NCBI GenBank assembly: GCA_017525605.1
Contig: JAFXSM010000030.1
Coordinates: forward strand, 186,001 to 250,000
Origin: Treponema sp.
Lineage (GTDB): Bacteria; Spirochaetota; Spirochaetia; Treponematales; Treponemataceae
Direction: 5' to 3'
DNA: 64,000 bases
Shown here: one piece after another, positions 33,766 to 42,267 of the stretch
Layout of the letters: each line of letters starts with the position of its first letter
Position numbering within the stretch: position 1 is the stretch's first letter
Made by a program: the position numbers and the translations under genes
The notes under the pieces: model-generated
What the model was told of the DNA's origin: nothing
The model's database searches: none
What the model saw: the letters and a program-made list of their open reading frames with translations, nothing else

Positions 33766-33769
33766 ACTT

Positions 33770-34906
33770 TCACTTTATTGCCGAAAGCGCGAGGCAGTTT
33801 TCGTCCGTGAATCCGCTTTCGAGAATGTCTTTCACGAGTTCTTTCGGAATGTGCCTGAAATTTTGCATCAGCATGGCGATTCCGTTTGTTTTGTTTTCGA
33901 TTGAATCGCTTTTTTTCAGAAGGATGGACATTGCGGCTGCTTCACCGCATTTTTTTATGCAGAATTTCGAGAACGGTTTCAGGATTGAAATTTCAATCGA
34001 GTCAATGATTTTTGCGTTTTCGTCCTCGAAAAGGACTGCCTCAAAAAGATTCGAATCTTTAAAACCGCATTTTTTCATTTTGAGATAAGTCACCAGGAGC
34101 ATCGGATTTTTCAGGTATGCGTTCTGCGTCATCTTGCAGTTTTCGATTTTCATTTTGCCGAAGAATTTTTTCAGAACGTCGGAATCTTCGCGGTCGAATT
34201 TGAATTGCAGATTGAGATTCTTGAGTTCCTTCGAGCAAATCACCGGGTACAGCTCGTGAGCGAACGGAAGACGCATGAGGGCTTGGATCTCAAAAAGTGC
34301 CGATTCGATCTGCTTCTTTTCGTCTTTGGAATTCGGTTCAGTTGCAAAATAAATAGAAGATATTTTCTTCTGCGTGAATTTTTCCGCGATTGTGAGCAGA
34401 TTTCCGAGTGCCGCATTCACAGCTTTCTTTGGCGGAACGAGCGAAGAATCTTCCAGTTCCGAGAAAGAAAAAAACGTGTGCTTTTGGTTTTTCGGATTTA
34501 CGGAATGTTGAATCGTCCCGTTTTTCATGTCGAACAAAACTGATTCTTCCTGAATTGCAGGCACGATTTCTCCTTTGCCCCTCGAAATATACTGGACTGA
34601 AAATTCAACGCTCAGCGTCTCCTCGTCAGTGATAACGGAAGAGCCTGTGATGTCCATGTTTATTCCGAATTTGTCGTTCTCCTGCTTCTTTTTGAATTCC
34701 GCGAAAAACTGCGAGTCGTTCGAGTCGAATTTTTCATATCTGAACGGAAGCCACTTGTTGCTTTCGAACGAGAAATACATATTTTCTCCGTCGGATTCAG
34801 ATTTGAGCATCACAGGAACTGGCTGTTTCTCTTCCTTGCATTCCTCGAAAACTTCCGAGCCTAGCACTCTGTAAAAATATTCTGCTTTCTTCGTCTTTGT
34901 GTTCAT
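33770..34906 (-). CDS. Conserved-looking hypothetical protein, possibly spirochaete-specific
   Basis: The 378-residue protein is soluble, without a signal peptide or membrane segment. No family was recognised. The N-terminal half is beta-rich (NMYFSFESNKWLPFRYE, SVEFSVQYISRGKGEIVP). The C-terminal half is helical, with HEAT-like stretches (ILLKKSDSIENKTNGIAMLM). The start is taken at ATG 34906, with AGAGG six bases upstream; an in-frame upstream run to 35245 overlaps the divergent gpmI gene and is rejected. It is monocistronic, ending at the cloverleaf terminator. Confidence 0.55.
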   Translation of the reverse strand: MNTKTKKAEYFYRVLGSEVFEECKEEKQPVPVMLKSESDGENMYFSFESNKWLPFRYEKFDSNDSQFFAEFKKKQENDKFGINMDITGSSVITDEETLSVEFSVQYISRGKGEIVPAIQEESVLFDMKNGTIQHSVNPKNQKHTFFSFSELEDSSLVPPKKAVNAALGNLLTIAEKFTQKKISSIYFATEPNSKDEKKQIESALFEIQALMRLPFAHELYPVICSKELKNLNLQFKFDREDSDVLKKFFGKMKIENCKMTQNAYLKNPMLLVTYLKMKKCGFKDSNLFEAVLFEDENAKIIDSIEISILKPFSKFCIKKCGEAAAMSILLKKSDSIENKTNGIAMLMQNFRHIPKELVKDILESGFTDENCLALSAIK

Positions 34907-34999
34907 CTTCTTCCTCTTTGAATGCGTTTTGCTCTCTTCTTTATATGAAAAAACTGTTAGAATAGTACTATTATTTACAATTTTTTTTGAGGTGGAAAA

Positions 35000-36661
35000 A
35001 TGGCTGATACAATGCATGCTTTGGAGAAAAATCCAAATTGGAAAGGTCGCCGTGGTCCTGTCGTCCTCGTTATCATGGACGGAGTCGGATATGGAAAGTA
35101 TGAGGACGGCGACGCTGTAAAAGCATCTAGGATGAAGTATTTGGACTGGTTCACGAAGAACTGTCCGCACACTCAGTTGAAGGCGCACGGAACTGCTGTC
35201 GGTCTTCCTTCTGATGACGACATGGGAAACAGCGAGGTCGGACACAATGCAATGGGCTGCGGCCGCGTCTTCGCACAGGGCGCAAAGCTCGTTTCTGAGA
35301 GCATCAAATCCGGCTTGATGTATGAGGGCGACACTTGGAAGAAGCTTATCAAGAACGTGAAGGACAAGAATTCAACTCTTCACTTCCTCGGTCTTGTTTC
35401 TGACGGAAACGTCCATGCCCACATCGACCACTTGAAAGCGATGGTCGCGCAGGCAAACAAAGAGGGAGTCAAGAAAATCCGCGTTCACGCACTTTTGGAC
35501 GGACGCGATGTTGACCCGACTTCCGCACTGAATTATGTCACTCCGCTTGAGGAATATCTCGCGTCATTCAAAGATGCAGACTACAGAATCGCTTCTGGTG
35601 GCGGACGCATGTTCATCACGATGGACCGCTACAACGCTGACTGGCCGATGGTCGAGCGCGGATGGAAAGCTCACGTTCTCGGAGAAGGCCGCCAGTTCGA
35701 GTCTGCGACAAAAGCAATCGAAACTTACCGCGCAGAGAATGCGGGGCTCCTCGACCAGGACGTTCACGAATTCGTAATCGCAGAGAACGGAAAGCCTGTC
35801 GGAACTGTCGAGGATGGAGATTCAGTTATCCTCTACAACTTCCGCGGAGACCGTGCCCTTGAAATCACAAACTGCTTCGAGGCAGGAAACGAATTCAACA
35901 GGTTCGACAGAAAGCGCGTTCCAGCTTGCGAATATGCAGGAATGATGGAATACGACGGCGATGCGCACATTCCTCATCAGTACCTCGTGAACCCGCCGAG
36001 TATCGACAGAACGATGGGCGAATACCTCACGAAGACTGGCGTAAAACTCCTTGCGATTTCCGAGACACAGAAATACGGACACGTCACATACTTCTTCAAC
36101 GGAAACAAGCAGGGCAAATTCGACGAGAAACTTGAGGATTACGTCGAAGTTCCGTCTGATGTCGTTCCGTTCGAGCAGAGACCGTGGATGAAATGTGCGG
36201 AAATCACCGACAAAGTAATCGAAGCAATCAAGAGCGGAAAATACGACCACATCAGATTGAACTATCCGAACGGCGACATGGTAGGACACACAGGCGTGTT
36301 CAACGCAGTCGTCTGCTCAATGGAAGGAATGGACTTGCAGCTCGGCCGCCTCAAGGCAGCAATCGAAGAGGCAGGCGGAATCCTCTGTCTCACAGCTGAC
36401 CACGGAAACAGCGACGATATGTACGAGCACAACAAAGACGGCTCTGTCAAAATGGACAAAAACGGCGAGCCGAAAGCAAAGACATCACACTCGCTCAACC
36501 CAGTCCCAGGAATCATCTACGACCCGGAATACAAAGGCGAGTACGACACGGAAAAACTCAACGACGGACTCGGAATCTCTTCTTGGCCATCAACATTGAT
36601 GACATTGATGGGCTACGTTCCGCCAACCGACTACGACAAGTCAATCATCAACCTGAAGTAA
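35000..36661 (+). CDS. gpmI: 2,3-bisphosphoglycerate-independent phosphoglycerate mutase
   Basis: The 553-residue protein has the alkaline-phosphatase-superfamily metal motifs: VLVIMDGVGYGK (Asp about 25), DDMGNSEVGHNAMG with the catalytic Ser, DYRIASGGGRMFITMDRY, YPNGDMVGHTG and TADHGNSDDMYE. It interconverts 2- and 3-phosphoglycerate in glycolysis, needs manganese, and is the typical spirochaetal form. GAGGTGG seven bases upstream supports the ATG. It is followed by the palindromes A2 and A3. Confidence 0.95.
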   Translation: MADTMHALEKNPNWKGRRGPVVLVIMDGVGYGKYEDGDAVKASRMKYLDWFTKNCPHTQLKAHGTAVGLPSDDDMGNSEVGHNAMGCGRVFAQGAKLVSESIKSGLMYEGDTWKKLIKNVKDKNSTLHFLGLVSDGNVHAHIDHLKAMVAQANKEGVKKIRVHALLDGRDVDPTSALNYVTPLEEYLASFKDADYRIASGGGRMFITMDRYNADWPMVERGWKAHVLGEGRQFESATKAIETYRAENAGLLDQDVHEFVIAENGKPVGTVEDGDSVILYNFRGDRALEITNCFEAGNEFNRFDRKRVPACEYAGMMEYDGDAHIPHQYLVNPPSIDRTMGEYLTKTGVKLLAISETQKYGHVTYFFNGNKQGKFDEKLEDYVEVPSDVVPFEQRPWMKCAEITDKVIEAIKSGKYDHIRLNYPNGDMVGHTGVFNAVVCSMEGMDLQLGRLKAAIEEAGGILCLTADHGNSDDMYEHNKDGSVKMDKNGEPKAKTSHSLNPVPGIIYDPEYKGEYDTEKLNDGLGISSWPSTLMTLMGYVPPTDYDKSIINLK

Positions 36662-36670
36662 TCGGTTTAT

Positions 36671-36841
36671 TAGATTGAATGTCGAGTTACTGCTAGTTGT
36701 AGTTCAAGTGAAAAAGCTGCCGGCGAGAACCCAATCACGAAAACGGCAGTACCGTTTCGCGGTGGCTGAGTGTTTTCGTGATTGGAACCTCGCCTACGCT
36801 TTTTCACTTGCACTCAGTTGTAAAAACTCGGCATTCATCTA
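36671..36841 (-). repeat. Structured palindromic element A2 (inverted orientation)
   Basis: Nested stems: outer 36671-36688 / 36825-36841, middle perfect 13-bp CAAGTGAAAAAGC / GCTTTTTCACTTG (36705-36717, 36798-36810), and an inner stem AATCACGAAAAC with its complement. The minus-strand reading shares boxes GCGTAGGCG, GGTTCC and CAGCCACCGCGAA with A1, while both stems differ. Confidence 0.85.
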
Positions 36842-36861
36842 AACAACAAAAAACAGACAAA

Positions 36862-37015
36862 AATCGAGTTTTTTACAACCAAATTTAAGGAAATATGCGG
36901 AATCGGGGTTCCACACTTCGAAAACATCTGCACAAGCGAAGCGCGGAAGCCGTTTTCGAAGGGTGGGTTCCCGATGGGAGCATATTTCCTTAGCATTGAC
37001 TATGAAAACTCGATG
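36862..37015 (+). repeat. Structured palindromic element A3
   Basis: Outer ATCGAGTT / AACTCGAT (near 36863 and 37007), 12-bp AAGGAAATATGC / GCATATTTCCTT (36887-36898 / 36980-36991), boxes GGGGTTCC and GGGTTCCCG, and inner CTTCGAAAAC / GTTTTCGAAG. It is direct with A1 and inverted to A2. With A2 it fills the 435-base gap before the phosphomutase gene; nothing coding is seen there. Confidence 0.85.
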
Positions 37016-37084
37016 TTTAGACTGTTGCAAATTTCACTTTTCGGCGCGTTTCAAAATATTTGGAGCGCGCTTTTTTTTCTGTGG

Positions 37085-37090
37085 TATAAT
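37085..37090 (+). promoter_or_regulatory. -10 box six bases from the phosphomutase start codon
   Basis: Perfect TATAAT, six bases, then ATG 37097. TTGGAG at 37060-37065 is a weak -35 at 19-base spacing. No Shine-Dalgarno precedes the ATG. Confidence 0.5.
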
Positions 37091-37096
37091 TTCCGT

Positions 37097-38635
37097 ATGT
37101 CAAAAAAAGAATTGTTAAGATTGCAAAACGGAAGCGATGTCCGCGGAATCGCATTGGATGGTGTCGCAGGAGAAAGCGTGAACCTCACGGAGAATGACGC
37201 TTTCAGGATTGGTTCGGCGTTTGCCTATTGGCTTTCAATCAAGCATCGGACTGCCTGCGAGAAAATCGTTGTCGGAATCGGGCGGGATTCCAGGATTACA
37301 GGCGAAAAACTGATGAGGGCCGTCGCGTGCGGACTTTCATCGCAGAATGTGCGTGTCGTTGACTGCTCCATGGCGACAACCCCAGCAATGTTCATGTCGT
37401 GCGTGTTCGGAGAGACAAAGTACACAGGCAGCGTCATGATTACTGCAAGCCACCTTCCGTATAACAGAAACGGAATCAAATTTTTTGATGCGGACGGAGG
37501 GCTTGACCATGCGGATATCGAGGTGATTCTTGAGCTTGCAAGCTCAATCGATTCTTCTTCTTTTTCTTCCGCGTCTTCTGAAAATCCATTTGCGGATAAA
37601 TTCGATTTAATCACTCTTTATTCTTCCCACCTGAAAAATTCAATCTGCAAATCACTCGGCTGCACCGAAAACGAAAAGCCTCTTTCGTCGCTCAAAATCG
37701 TTGTTGACAGCGGAAACGGCGCGTCGGGATTTTTCGTGTCGAAAGTCCTTGAGCCGCTCGGCGCGGACACGAGCGGAAGCCAGTTCCTTGAGCCGGACGG
37801 AATGTTCCCGAACCACATCCCGAACCCCGAAAACAAAGTTGCGATGGGGTTCATTCAGGATGCGACCGTGAAAAACAATGCCGACCTCGGGCTGATTTTC
37901 GACACCGACGTTGACAGGATGAGCGCGGTTTTCCCCGACGGAACGGAAATCAACAGGGATTCGATTATCGCCTTGATTTCAGCGATTGTCGCGCCAGAGC
38001 ATCCGGGAAGCACAATCGTCACAGACAGCGTTACTTCCAGCCGCCTGACGTACTTTTTGGAGAACGTCCTCCACTTGAAGCACCTCTGTTTCAAGCGCGG
38101 CTACAAAAACGTAATCGAAAAGCAGATTGAGCTTTGCAAAAACGGAATCGATTGTCCTCTCGCAATGGAAACGAGCGGTCATGGTGCGCTTTTCGAGAAT
38201 TACTCGCTTGATGACGGTGCGTACCTTGCCGTGAAAATCATAATCGCGCTCGCGAAGGCAAAGCGTGAAGGGAAAACACTCGAAAGCCTCATCGAAAAAT
38301 TCCCGAAGGCAGTTCCTGGCGAGGAGGGCGAATTCCGGTTCAAGATTCTTGTGGAAGATTTCAGGGAGTACGGAAAGAAAGTCCTTGCCGAATTCAAAAA
38401 TCGCGCCGAATCAAAAAAAATCACGCTCCCGGAAAACTTCGAGGGCGTGCGTCTTTCGTTCACTGGCGACGACGTGAAAGGCTGGATTCTCCTCCGCATG
38501 AGCCTGCACGACCCCGTGATGCCGCTGAACATCGAGGGCGAGCGGAAAGGCGACCTTGAAAAACTCAAGAAAATCGCGGCGGAGCTTTTGGACGGATTTG
38601 ACAAACTCGATGTCAAATCACTTCAAAAGAACTGA
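37097..38635 (+). CDS. Phosphoglucomutase/phosphomannomutase family protein
   Basis: The 512-residue protein has the active-site serine loop MITASHLPYNRNGIKF (about residue 118), the metal loop DTDVDRMSAV (about 272), the sugar-binding METSGHGA (about 358) and a C-terminal phosphate-binding domain. It should interconvert hexose 1- and 6-phosphates; glucose and mannose cannot be told apart from sequence. The MSKKELLRLQ start is chosen because an earlier ATG at 36974 lies inside palindrome A3. The only start signal is the -10 box six bases upstream, so a leaderless mRNA is predicted. Confidence 0.9.
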   Translation: MSKKELLRLQNGSDVRGIALDGVAGESVNLTENDAFRIGSAFAYWLSIKHRTACEKIVVGIGRDSRITGEKLMRAVACGLSSQNVRVVDCSMATTPAMFMSCVFGETKYTGSVMITASHLPYNRNGIKFFDADGGLDHADIEVILELASSIDSSSFSSASSENPFADKFDLITLYSSHLKNSICKSLGCTENEKPLSSLKIVVDSGNGASGFFVSKVLEPLGADTSGSQFLEPDGMFPNHIPNPENKVAMGFIQDATVKNNADLGLIFDTDVDRMSAVFPDGTEINRDSIIALISAIVAPEHPGSTIVTDSVTSSRLTYFLENVLHLKHLCFKRGYKNVIEKQIELCKNGIDCPLAMETSGHGALFENYSLDDGAYLAVKIIIALAKAKREGKTLESLIEKFPKAVPGEEGEFRFKILVEDFREYGKKVLAEFKNRAESKKITLPENFEGVRLSFTGDDVKGWILLRMSLHDPVMPLNIEGERKGDLEKLKKIAAELLDGFDKLDVKSLQKN

Positions 38636-38679
38636 TTTTTTTGTTAGACTTCATGAATCTTATTTAACGAGGTAACAAT

Positions 38680-38820
38680 ATGAGACTTGCACAGCGTTTT
38701 AGACCACGCGTAAGCACAAAACTTTCAAGAGCAAACGGAAAGAAAGCTGCAGAGAGAATTGCTGCAAACTATGCTTTGCTCAACAAATTGGCAGCTGCTG
38801 ATTCAAAATCAAAGAAGTAA
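38680..38820 (+). CDS. 46-residue basic protein, unidentified
   Basis: The short frame runs from ATG 38680 (GAGG nine bases upstream) to TAA 38820. The protein starts MRLAQRFRPRVSTKLSRANG, is rich in Lys/Arg/Ala, and has a likely helix in the middle (KKAAERIAANYALLNKLAAA). Codons favour GCT/GCA and AAG as in the ribosomal protein genes of this window, implying high expression. It is too short for S20 and matches no ribosomal protein I know. An RNA- or ribosome-binding role is a guess from charge. A terminator (repeat copy 1, 38840-38886) follows. Confidence 0.65.
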   Translation: MRLAQRFRPRVSTKLSRANGKKAAERIAANYALLNKLAAADSKSKK

Positions 38821-38839
38821 GTTTTTTATCTTTGAATTC

Positions 38840-38886
38840 AAAATCCGCTTTCGTCATTCACGACCGGAAGCGGATTTTTTTTGCGC
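38840..38886 (+). repeat. 47-bp terminator-like repeat, copy 1
   Basis: Identical over 47 bases to 39791-39837. It contains the 11-bp stem AAAATCCGCTT / AAGCGGATTTT and a T run, so it terminates the 46-residue gene. The two copies bracket the Rpn nuclease gene in direct orientation. Confidence 0.9.
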
Positions 38887-38903
38887 AAGGTAAGCCGATT
38901 TTG

Positions 38904-38912
38904 TGCTAGAAT
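38904..38912 (+). promoter_or_regulatory. Extended -10 promoter of the Rpn gene
   Basis: TGC-TAGAAT fits the extended -10 form and is followed by seven bases and ATG 38920. No Shine-Dalgarno is present, so a leaderless transcript is likely. Confidence 0.45.
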
Positions 38913-38919
38913 ACAACCG

Positions 38920-39780
38920 ATGAGCAAGAGCAAGAGCGAAAAGAAGCCGAGAACGGTAAAGAAAATCGACCCGAAGATGTGGGAGCGGATACAAGGCTTG
39001 CGGCTGATGGATGACGACTTCATGACAATCGTATTCTCGGGCGACAACAAGCTGACGGAGTTCCTCCTGCGCATCCTTCTCGACCGGACGGATTTGACCG
39101 TAAAACAGTCGTTGACGCAGAAGGAAAAACACAACATTTTCGGGCGTTCGGTACGATTGGACGTTCTGGCGGTCGATACAGAGGGCAAGCAGTACAACAT
39201 TGAGATTCAGCGTGCTGACAAAGGTGCGTCGGAGAGGCGTGCGAGGTACAATCTTTCGATGATAGATTCTCACTCGCTTCAGAAGAACGACGACTTTTCC
39301 GCATTGCCTGAAACGTATATCATTTTCATAACCGAAAATGATTTTTATGGCAAAGGCGAACCGACTTATGTGGTGAATCAAATCATCACAACCAGAAAAG
39401 GCGAGGTTTTGCCTTTCGACAATGGCGTTCACACGATTTATGTGAACGGCGCATACAAAGGTAAGGACGCAATTGGCTGGCTGATGCACGACTTCCGCGA
39501 ATCTAATGCGGACAAAATGCACTATGCCGAGATTGCCGAGCGCGTGCGGTTCCATAAGCAGGAAGACGGGGAGGTGAACACAGTGTGCAGGGCATTTGAA
39601 GAGTACGGAAAAGAAAAAGCTGCGGAAGCAAGAAAAGAAGCTAGAGTTGAACGCAATGTAGAAGTTGCAAAAAAACTGCTTCAAGATGGCTCAATGTCGC
39701 TTGAGCGCATTGCTGACATCGCTGATTTGCCGCTGGAGCAGGTGCGAAAACTTGCCGAGCAAATCCAACATCAGTCATAG
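38920..39780 (+). CDS. Rpn family PD-(D/E)XK nuclease ('recombination-promoting', often called transposase)
   Basis: The 286-residue protein fits the Rpn/PDDEXK_2 family: RIQGLRLMDDDFMTIVF, LTEFLLRILL, the catalytic Asp in VRLDVLAVDTEG (about 78) and the E-x-Q motif in YNIEIQRADKG (about 90). The C-terminus carries the repeated helix KKLLQDGSMSLERIADI typical of these proteins. E. coli Rpn proteins are DNA endonucleases that raise recombination; no terminal inverted repeats are seen, so it is not an ordinary transposon. It has its own promoter and is enclosed by two identical 47-bp repeats. Confidence 0.9.
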   Translation: MSKSKSEKKPRTVKKIDPKMWERIQGLRLMDDDFMTIVFSGDNKLTEFLLRILLDRTDLTVKQSLTQKEKHNIFGRSVRLDVLAVDTEGKQYNIEIQRADKGASERRARYNLSMIDSHSLQKNDDFSALPETYIIFITENDFYGKGEPTYVVNQIITTRKGEVLPFDNGVHTIYVNGAYKGKDAIGWLMHDFRESNADKMHYAEIAERVRFHKQEDGEVNTVCRAFEEYGKEKAAEARKEARVERNVEVAKKLLQDGSMSLERIADIADLPLEQVRKLAEQIQHQS

Positions 39781-39790
39781 CTTGCTATGA

Positions 39791-39837
39791 AAAATCCGCT
39801 TTCGTCATTCACGACCGGAAGCGGATTTTTTTTGCGC
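39791..39837 (+). repeat. 47-bp terminator-like repeat, copy 2
   Basis: Exact duplicate of 38840-38886, ten bases after the Rpn stop. It serves as terminator of Rpn and, with its four A on the left, possibly of the convergent aroC. Confidence 0.9.
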
Positions 39838-39851
39838 CAAGCTTTTTTTCG

Positions 39852-40958
39852 CTACTTTCTTGCAGCCCTGTTCTGCAAAAGCAAATCAGCAAGCGTTATC
39901 GCCGTCATCGCTTCGATTACAGGGACGATTCGCGGGCACAGGCAAACGTCATGCCTTCCTTCGATTACAAGGTCTGTCTCGCCGAATGTGCCGTCCTCGT
40001 TCGCGAAGATTGTCTTCTGCGACTTGAAAATGCTCGGCACAGGCTTCACTGCCACACGGAAGAAAATGTCGTTCCCGTTCGAGATTCCGCCGATGATTCC
40101 GCCTGCGTTGTTCGACTCGAACTGCACGCTTTTGCCGTCATCGCTTCTCATCTTGTCGTTGTTCACGCTTCCTGTCGAATCCGCCGCGTCAAAGCCAAGC
40201 CCGAATTCGATTCCCTTTACTGCCCCAATCGAAAGAATCGCCTTTGCAAGCTCCGCGTCGAGCTTCCCGAACACCGGCTCTCCGAGTCCCGCTGGGATTC
40301 CAGTTACCCTGCACGCGACGATTCCGCCGGCCGAGTCTCCCTGCTTCCTGTATTCTTCAATTCTCTCGTTCATTTTTTTTGCAGCAGCCGAATCTGCCGC
40401 GCGGAGCGAGTTCTTTTCGATTTCGGAAAAATCAATTTTTTCAATCGAGATGCCTGCTGCCCGTTCCGTGTACGCCGTGATTTTCACGTCGCCGAGAATC
40501 GCTTTCAAAACCTGGTTCGCGATTTCCCCTGCTGCGACGCGTGAGGCAGTTTCCCTGCCTGAGCTTCTTCCGCCGCCCCTGTAATCTCTGAATCCGTATT
40601 TTGAATAGAACGAAAAGTCCGCGTGTCCCGGCCGGAAAGTGTTCACGAGGTTCCCGTAGTCCTTCGAATGCTGAGAGGTGTTCCTGATGACAAGCGCAAT
40701 CGGCGTTCCTTCAGACTTTCCTTCGAAGATGCCGCTCAAGATTTCCGCCTTGTCGTCTTCCTTTCTTGCGGTGACCGACGCATTGTTCTTTCCGCCAAAG
40801 CTCTGTCCCGGCTTTCGCCTGTCGAGCGCGCCTTGTATTTTTTCGGCGTCGATTTCGATTCCTGCAGGAACTCCGTCAACTATGCAGCCGAGTGCGCTTC
40901 CGTGGCTTTCCCCGAATGTCGTCACTTTGAAAATTGTACCGATTGTGTTCTGTGCCAT
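39852..40958 (-). CDS. aroC: Chorismate synthase
   Basis: The 368-residue protein opens MAQNTIGTIFKVTTFGESHG and has RPGHADFSFYSKYGFRDYRGGGRSSGRETASR, of which GGRSSGRETASR is the FMN-binding signature, and EGRHDVCLCPRIVPV near the C-terminus. It makes chorismate from EPSP using reduced FMN, the last step of the shikimate pathway. The start at 40958 has GGAGG seven bases upstream; an ATG 16 codons earlier would add a hydrophobic run without a ribosome site. No other aro gene is adjacent. Confidence 0.95.
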   Translation of the reverse strand: MAQNTIGTIFKVTTFGESHGSALGCIVDGVPAGIEIDAEKIQGALDRRKPGQSFGGKNNASVTARKEDDKAEILSGIFEGKSEGTPIALVIRNTSQHSKDYGNLVNTFRPGHADFSFYSKYGFRDYRGGGRSSGRETASRVAAGEIANQVLKAILGDVKITAYTERAAGISIEKIDFSEIEKNSLRAADSAAAKKMNERIEEYRKQGDSAGGIVACRVTGIPAGLGEPVFGKLDAELAKAILSIGAVKGIEFGLGFDAADSTGSVNNDKMRSDDGKSVQFESNNAGGIIGGISNGNDIFFRVAVKPVPSIFKSQKTIFANEDGTFGETDLVIEGRHDVCLCPRIVPVIEAMTAITLADLLLQNRAARK

Positions 40959-41040
40959 TGTTTCCTCCGCAAACAAAAACGCAAACAAAAAAACGGTCTG
41001 AATCAATTCAAACCGTTTTCTATTTAAAGTTGAATCTTGC

Positions 41041-42117
41041 CTAGTTTATCAGATTTTCACATTCGTCGCCGTTCATCACTTTGCGGATGTTGTCCAGCGT
41101 GACTGTCGCGATGTTCATCAGGTTCTCAGCCGTGAGATATGCCTGGTGGTGTGTCATAAGCACGTTCGGCAACCTCAGAAGCTTTTCGAAACTCTCGTCG
41201 CGTATCGGGGAAGGTGCCCAGTCGTCGCCGTAGAGGTTCTGCTTGTCCTCCTCGAAAATGTCGAATGCCACGCCCCTGATTCTTCCCGTGTTGAGCGCGT
41301 CGAACAGATTGTTCGTGTCGATGAGCGAGCCGCGTCCGATGTTCACTATGAGCGCGTCCTTCTTCATGAGCGAAATGCACTTGTCGTTGATGATGTGTCG
41401 TGTTTCGTAGACAAGAGGGCAGAAGAGCATGATGAAATTCGAATTCTTGAATATCTCTTCGAGGTTCACATATTCCGAATCGATTTTTTGTCCGAATGCT
41501 GGGTCCTGGTGTGCCGCGTTCAGAAGAACTTTCGCGCCGTATCCCTTGAAGATTTCCGCTGCGACTTTTCCGATTTTTCCGGCTCCGATGATTCCGACTG
41601 TCTTTCCGTAAAGCTCAACGCCCATGAGATTTTCCGTCGAGAAGAATCCGTCGCGTGTCCTTGCGTATGCTTTCGGAATTTTTCTGTTGAGTGCCTGCAG
41701 GAGTGCGACCGCAAATTCCGCAGTGCTGTGCTCCGAGTATGACGGAACATGGACGACCTGCAGTCTTTTGCTTTCGGCGTTGATTGCTTTGATTGCATTC
41801 ATGTCAACGTTGTTGTATCCGACTGAACGGAGCGCGATTATCTGAACTCCTTCTTCAATCAAAATCTCTGCGATACGCTTCGTTACCTGGTCGTTCGAGA
41901 AGATGCATACAACGTCGTGATTCTGTGCGAAAACAGCTGAAGTTTCGGTCAGATGCCCTTCGTAAAAATCCATCTCGAATTTCACGGAATTATCCAAAGC
42001 AGAGTCGTCTGTGTCCGAGTCGTCTGCAAGTTTGCTTTCCGCAAGAGTCGCTGCTTTTGTAAAAGTTTCCGTGTCGTAGTGTTTCGTGTCAAAAAAAGCG
42101 ATTCTGATTATCTTCAT
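41041..42117 (-). CDS. D-isomer 2-hydroxyacid dehydrogenase (D-lactate dehydrogenase-like)
   Basis: The 358-residue protein has the NAD-binding VGIIGAGKIGKVAAEIF (about residue 177), the catalytic Arg region NIGRGSLIDT (about 266), and the catalytic His in MTHHQAYLT (about 330). The N-terminal block VVCIFSNDQVTKRI with LRSVGYNNVDMNA matches D-lactate dehydrogenases (LdhA) best, so pyruvate to D-lactate is the likely reaction. GGAG is nine bases before the ATG. TCCACA-17-TATAAT lies upstream. Confidence 0.88.
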   Translation of the reverse strand: MKIIRIAFFDTKHYDTETFTKAATLAESKLADDSDTDDSALDNSVKFEMDFYEGHLTETSAVFAQNHDVVCIFSNDQVTKRIAEILIEEGVQIIALRSVGYNNVDMNAIKAINAESKRLQVVHVPSYSEHSTAEFAVALLQALNRKIPKAYARTRDGFFSTENLMGVELYGKTVGIIGAGKIGKVAAEIFKGYGAKVLLNAAHQDPAFGQKIDSEYVNLEEIFKNSNFIMLFCPLVYETRHIINDKCISLMKKDALIVNIGRGSLIDTNNLFDALNTGRIRGVAFDIFEEDKQNLYGDDWAPSPIRDESFEKLLRLPNVLMTHHQAYLTAENLMNIATVTLDNIRKVMNGDECENLIN

Positions 42118-42161
42118 TTTAAATTCTCCTGTCCAAAACTGTAGATTTTGGAGATTTTATT

Positions 42162-42190
42162 ATTATATATTGATTTTTTTTTAATGTGGA
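42162..42190 (-). promoter_or_regulatory. Promoter of the dehydrogenase gene
   Basis: TCCACA (42190-42185), 17 bases, TATAAT (42167-42162) on the minus strand, about 45 bases before the ATG. Confidence 0.5.
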
Positions 42191-42232
42191 TATCACAAGA
42201 AGAAATTTATGCAGAGTTATTCTTGAAGCCAA

Positions 42233-42261
42233 TTGAATTTTTGTCGATTGCAAAGTAATTT
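42233..42261 (+). promoter_or_regulatory. Promoter predicting a leaderless mRNA for the pseudouridine synthase
   Basis: TTGAAT (42233-42238), 17 bases, TAATTT (42256-42261), then six bases to ATG 42268. No Shine-Dalgarno. Confidence 0.5.
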
Positions 42262-42267
42262 CGTTTC

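Noticed and set aside
36974..37096. Upstream ATG for the phosphomutase
   Set aside because: It lies inside palindrome A3 and would add a non-domain hydrophobic leader. The -10 box at 37085 would then be inside the gene.
38920..39780. Insertion sequence around the 'transposase' Rpn
   Set aside because: No terminal inverted repeats or short target duplications; the flanks are direct terminator copies and the family is a nuclease rather than an IS transposase.
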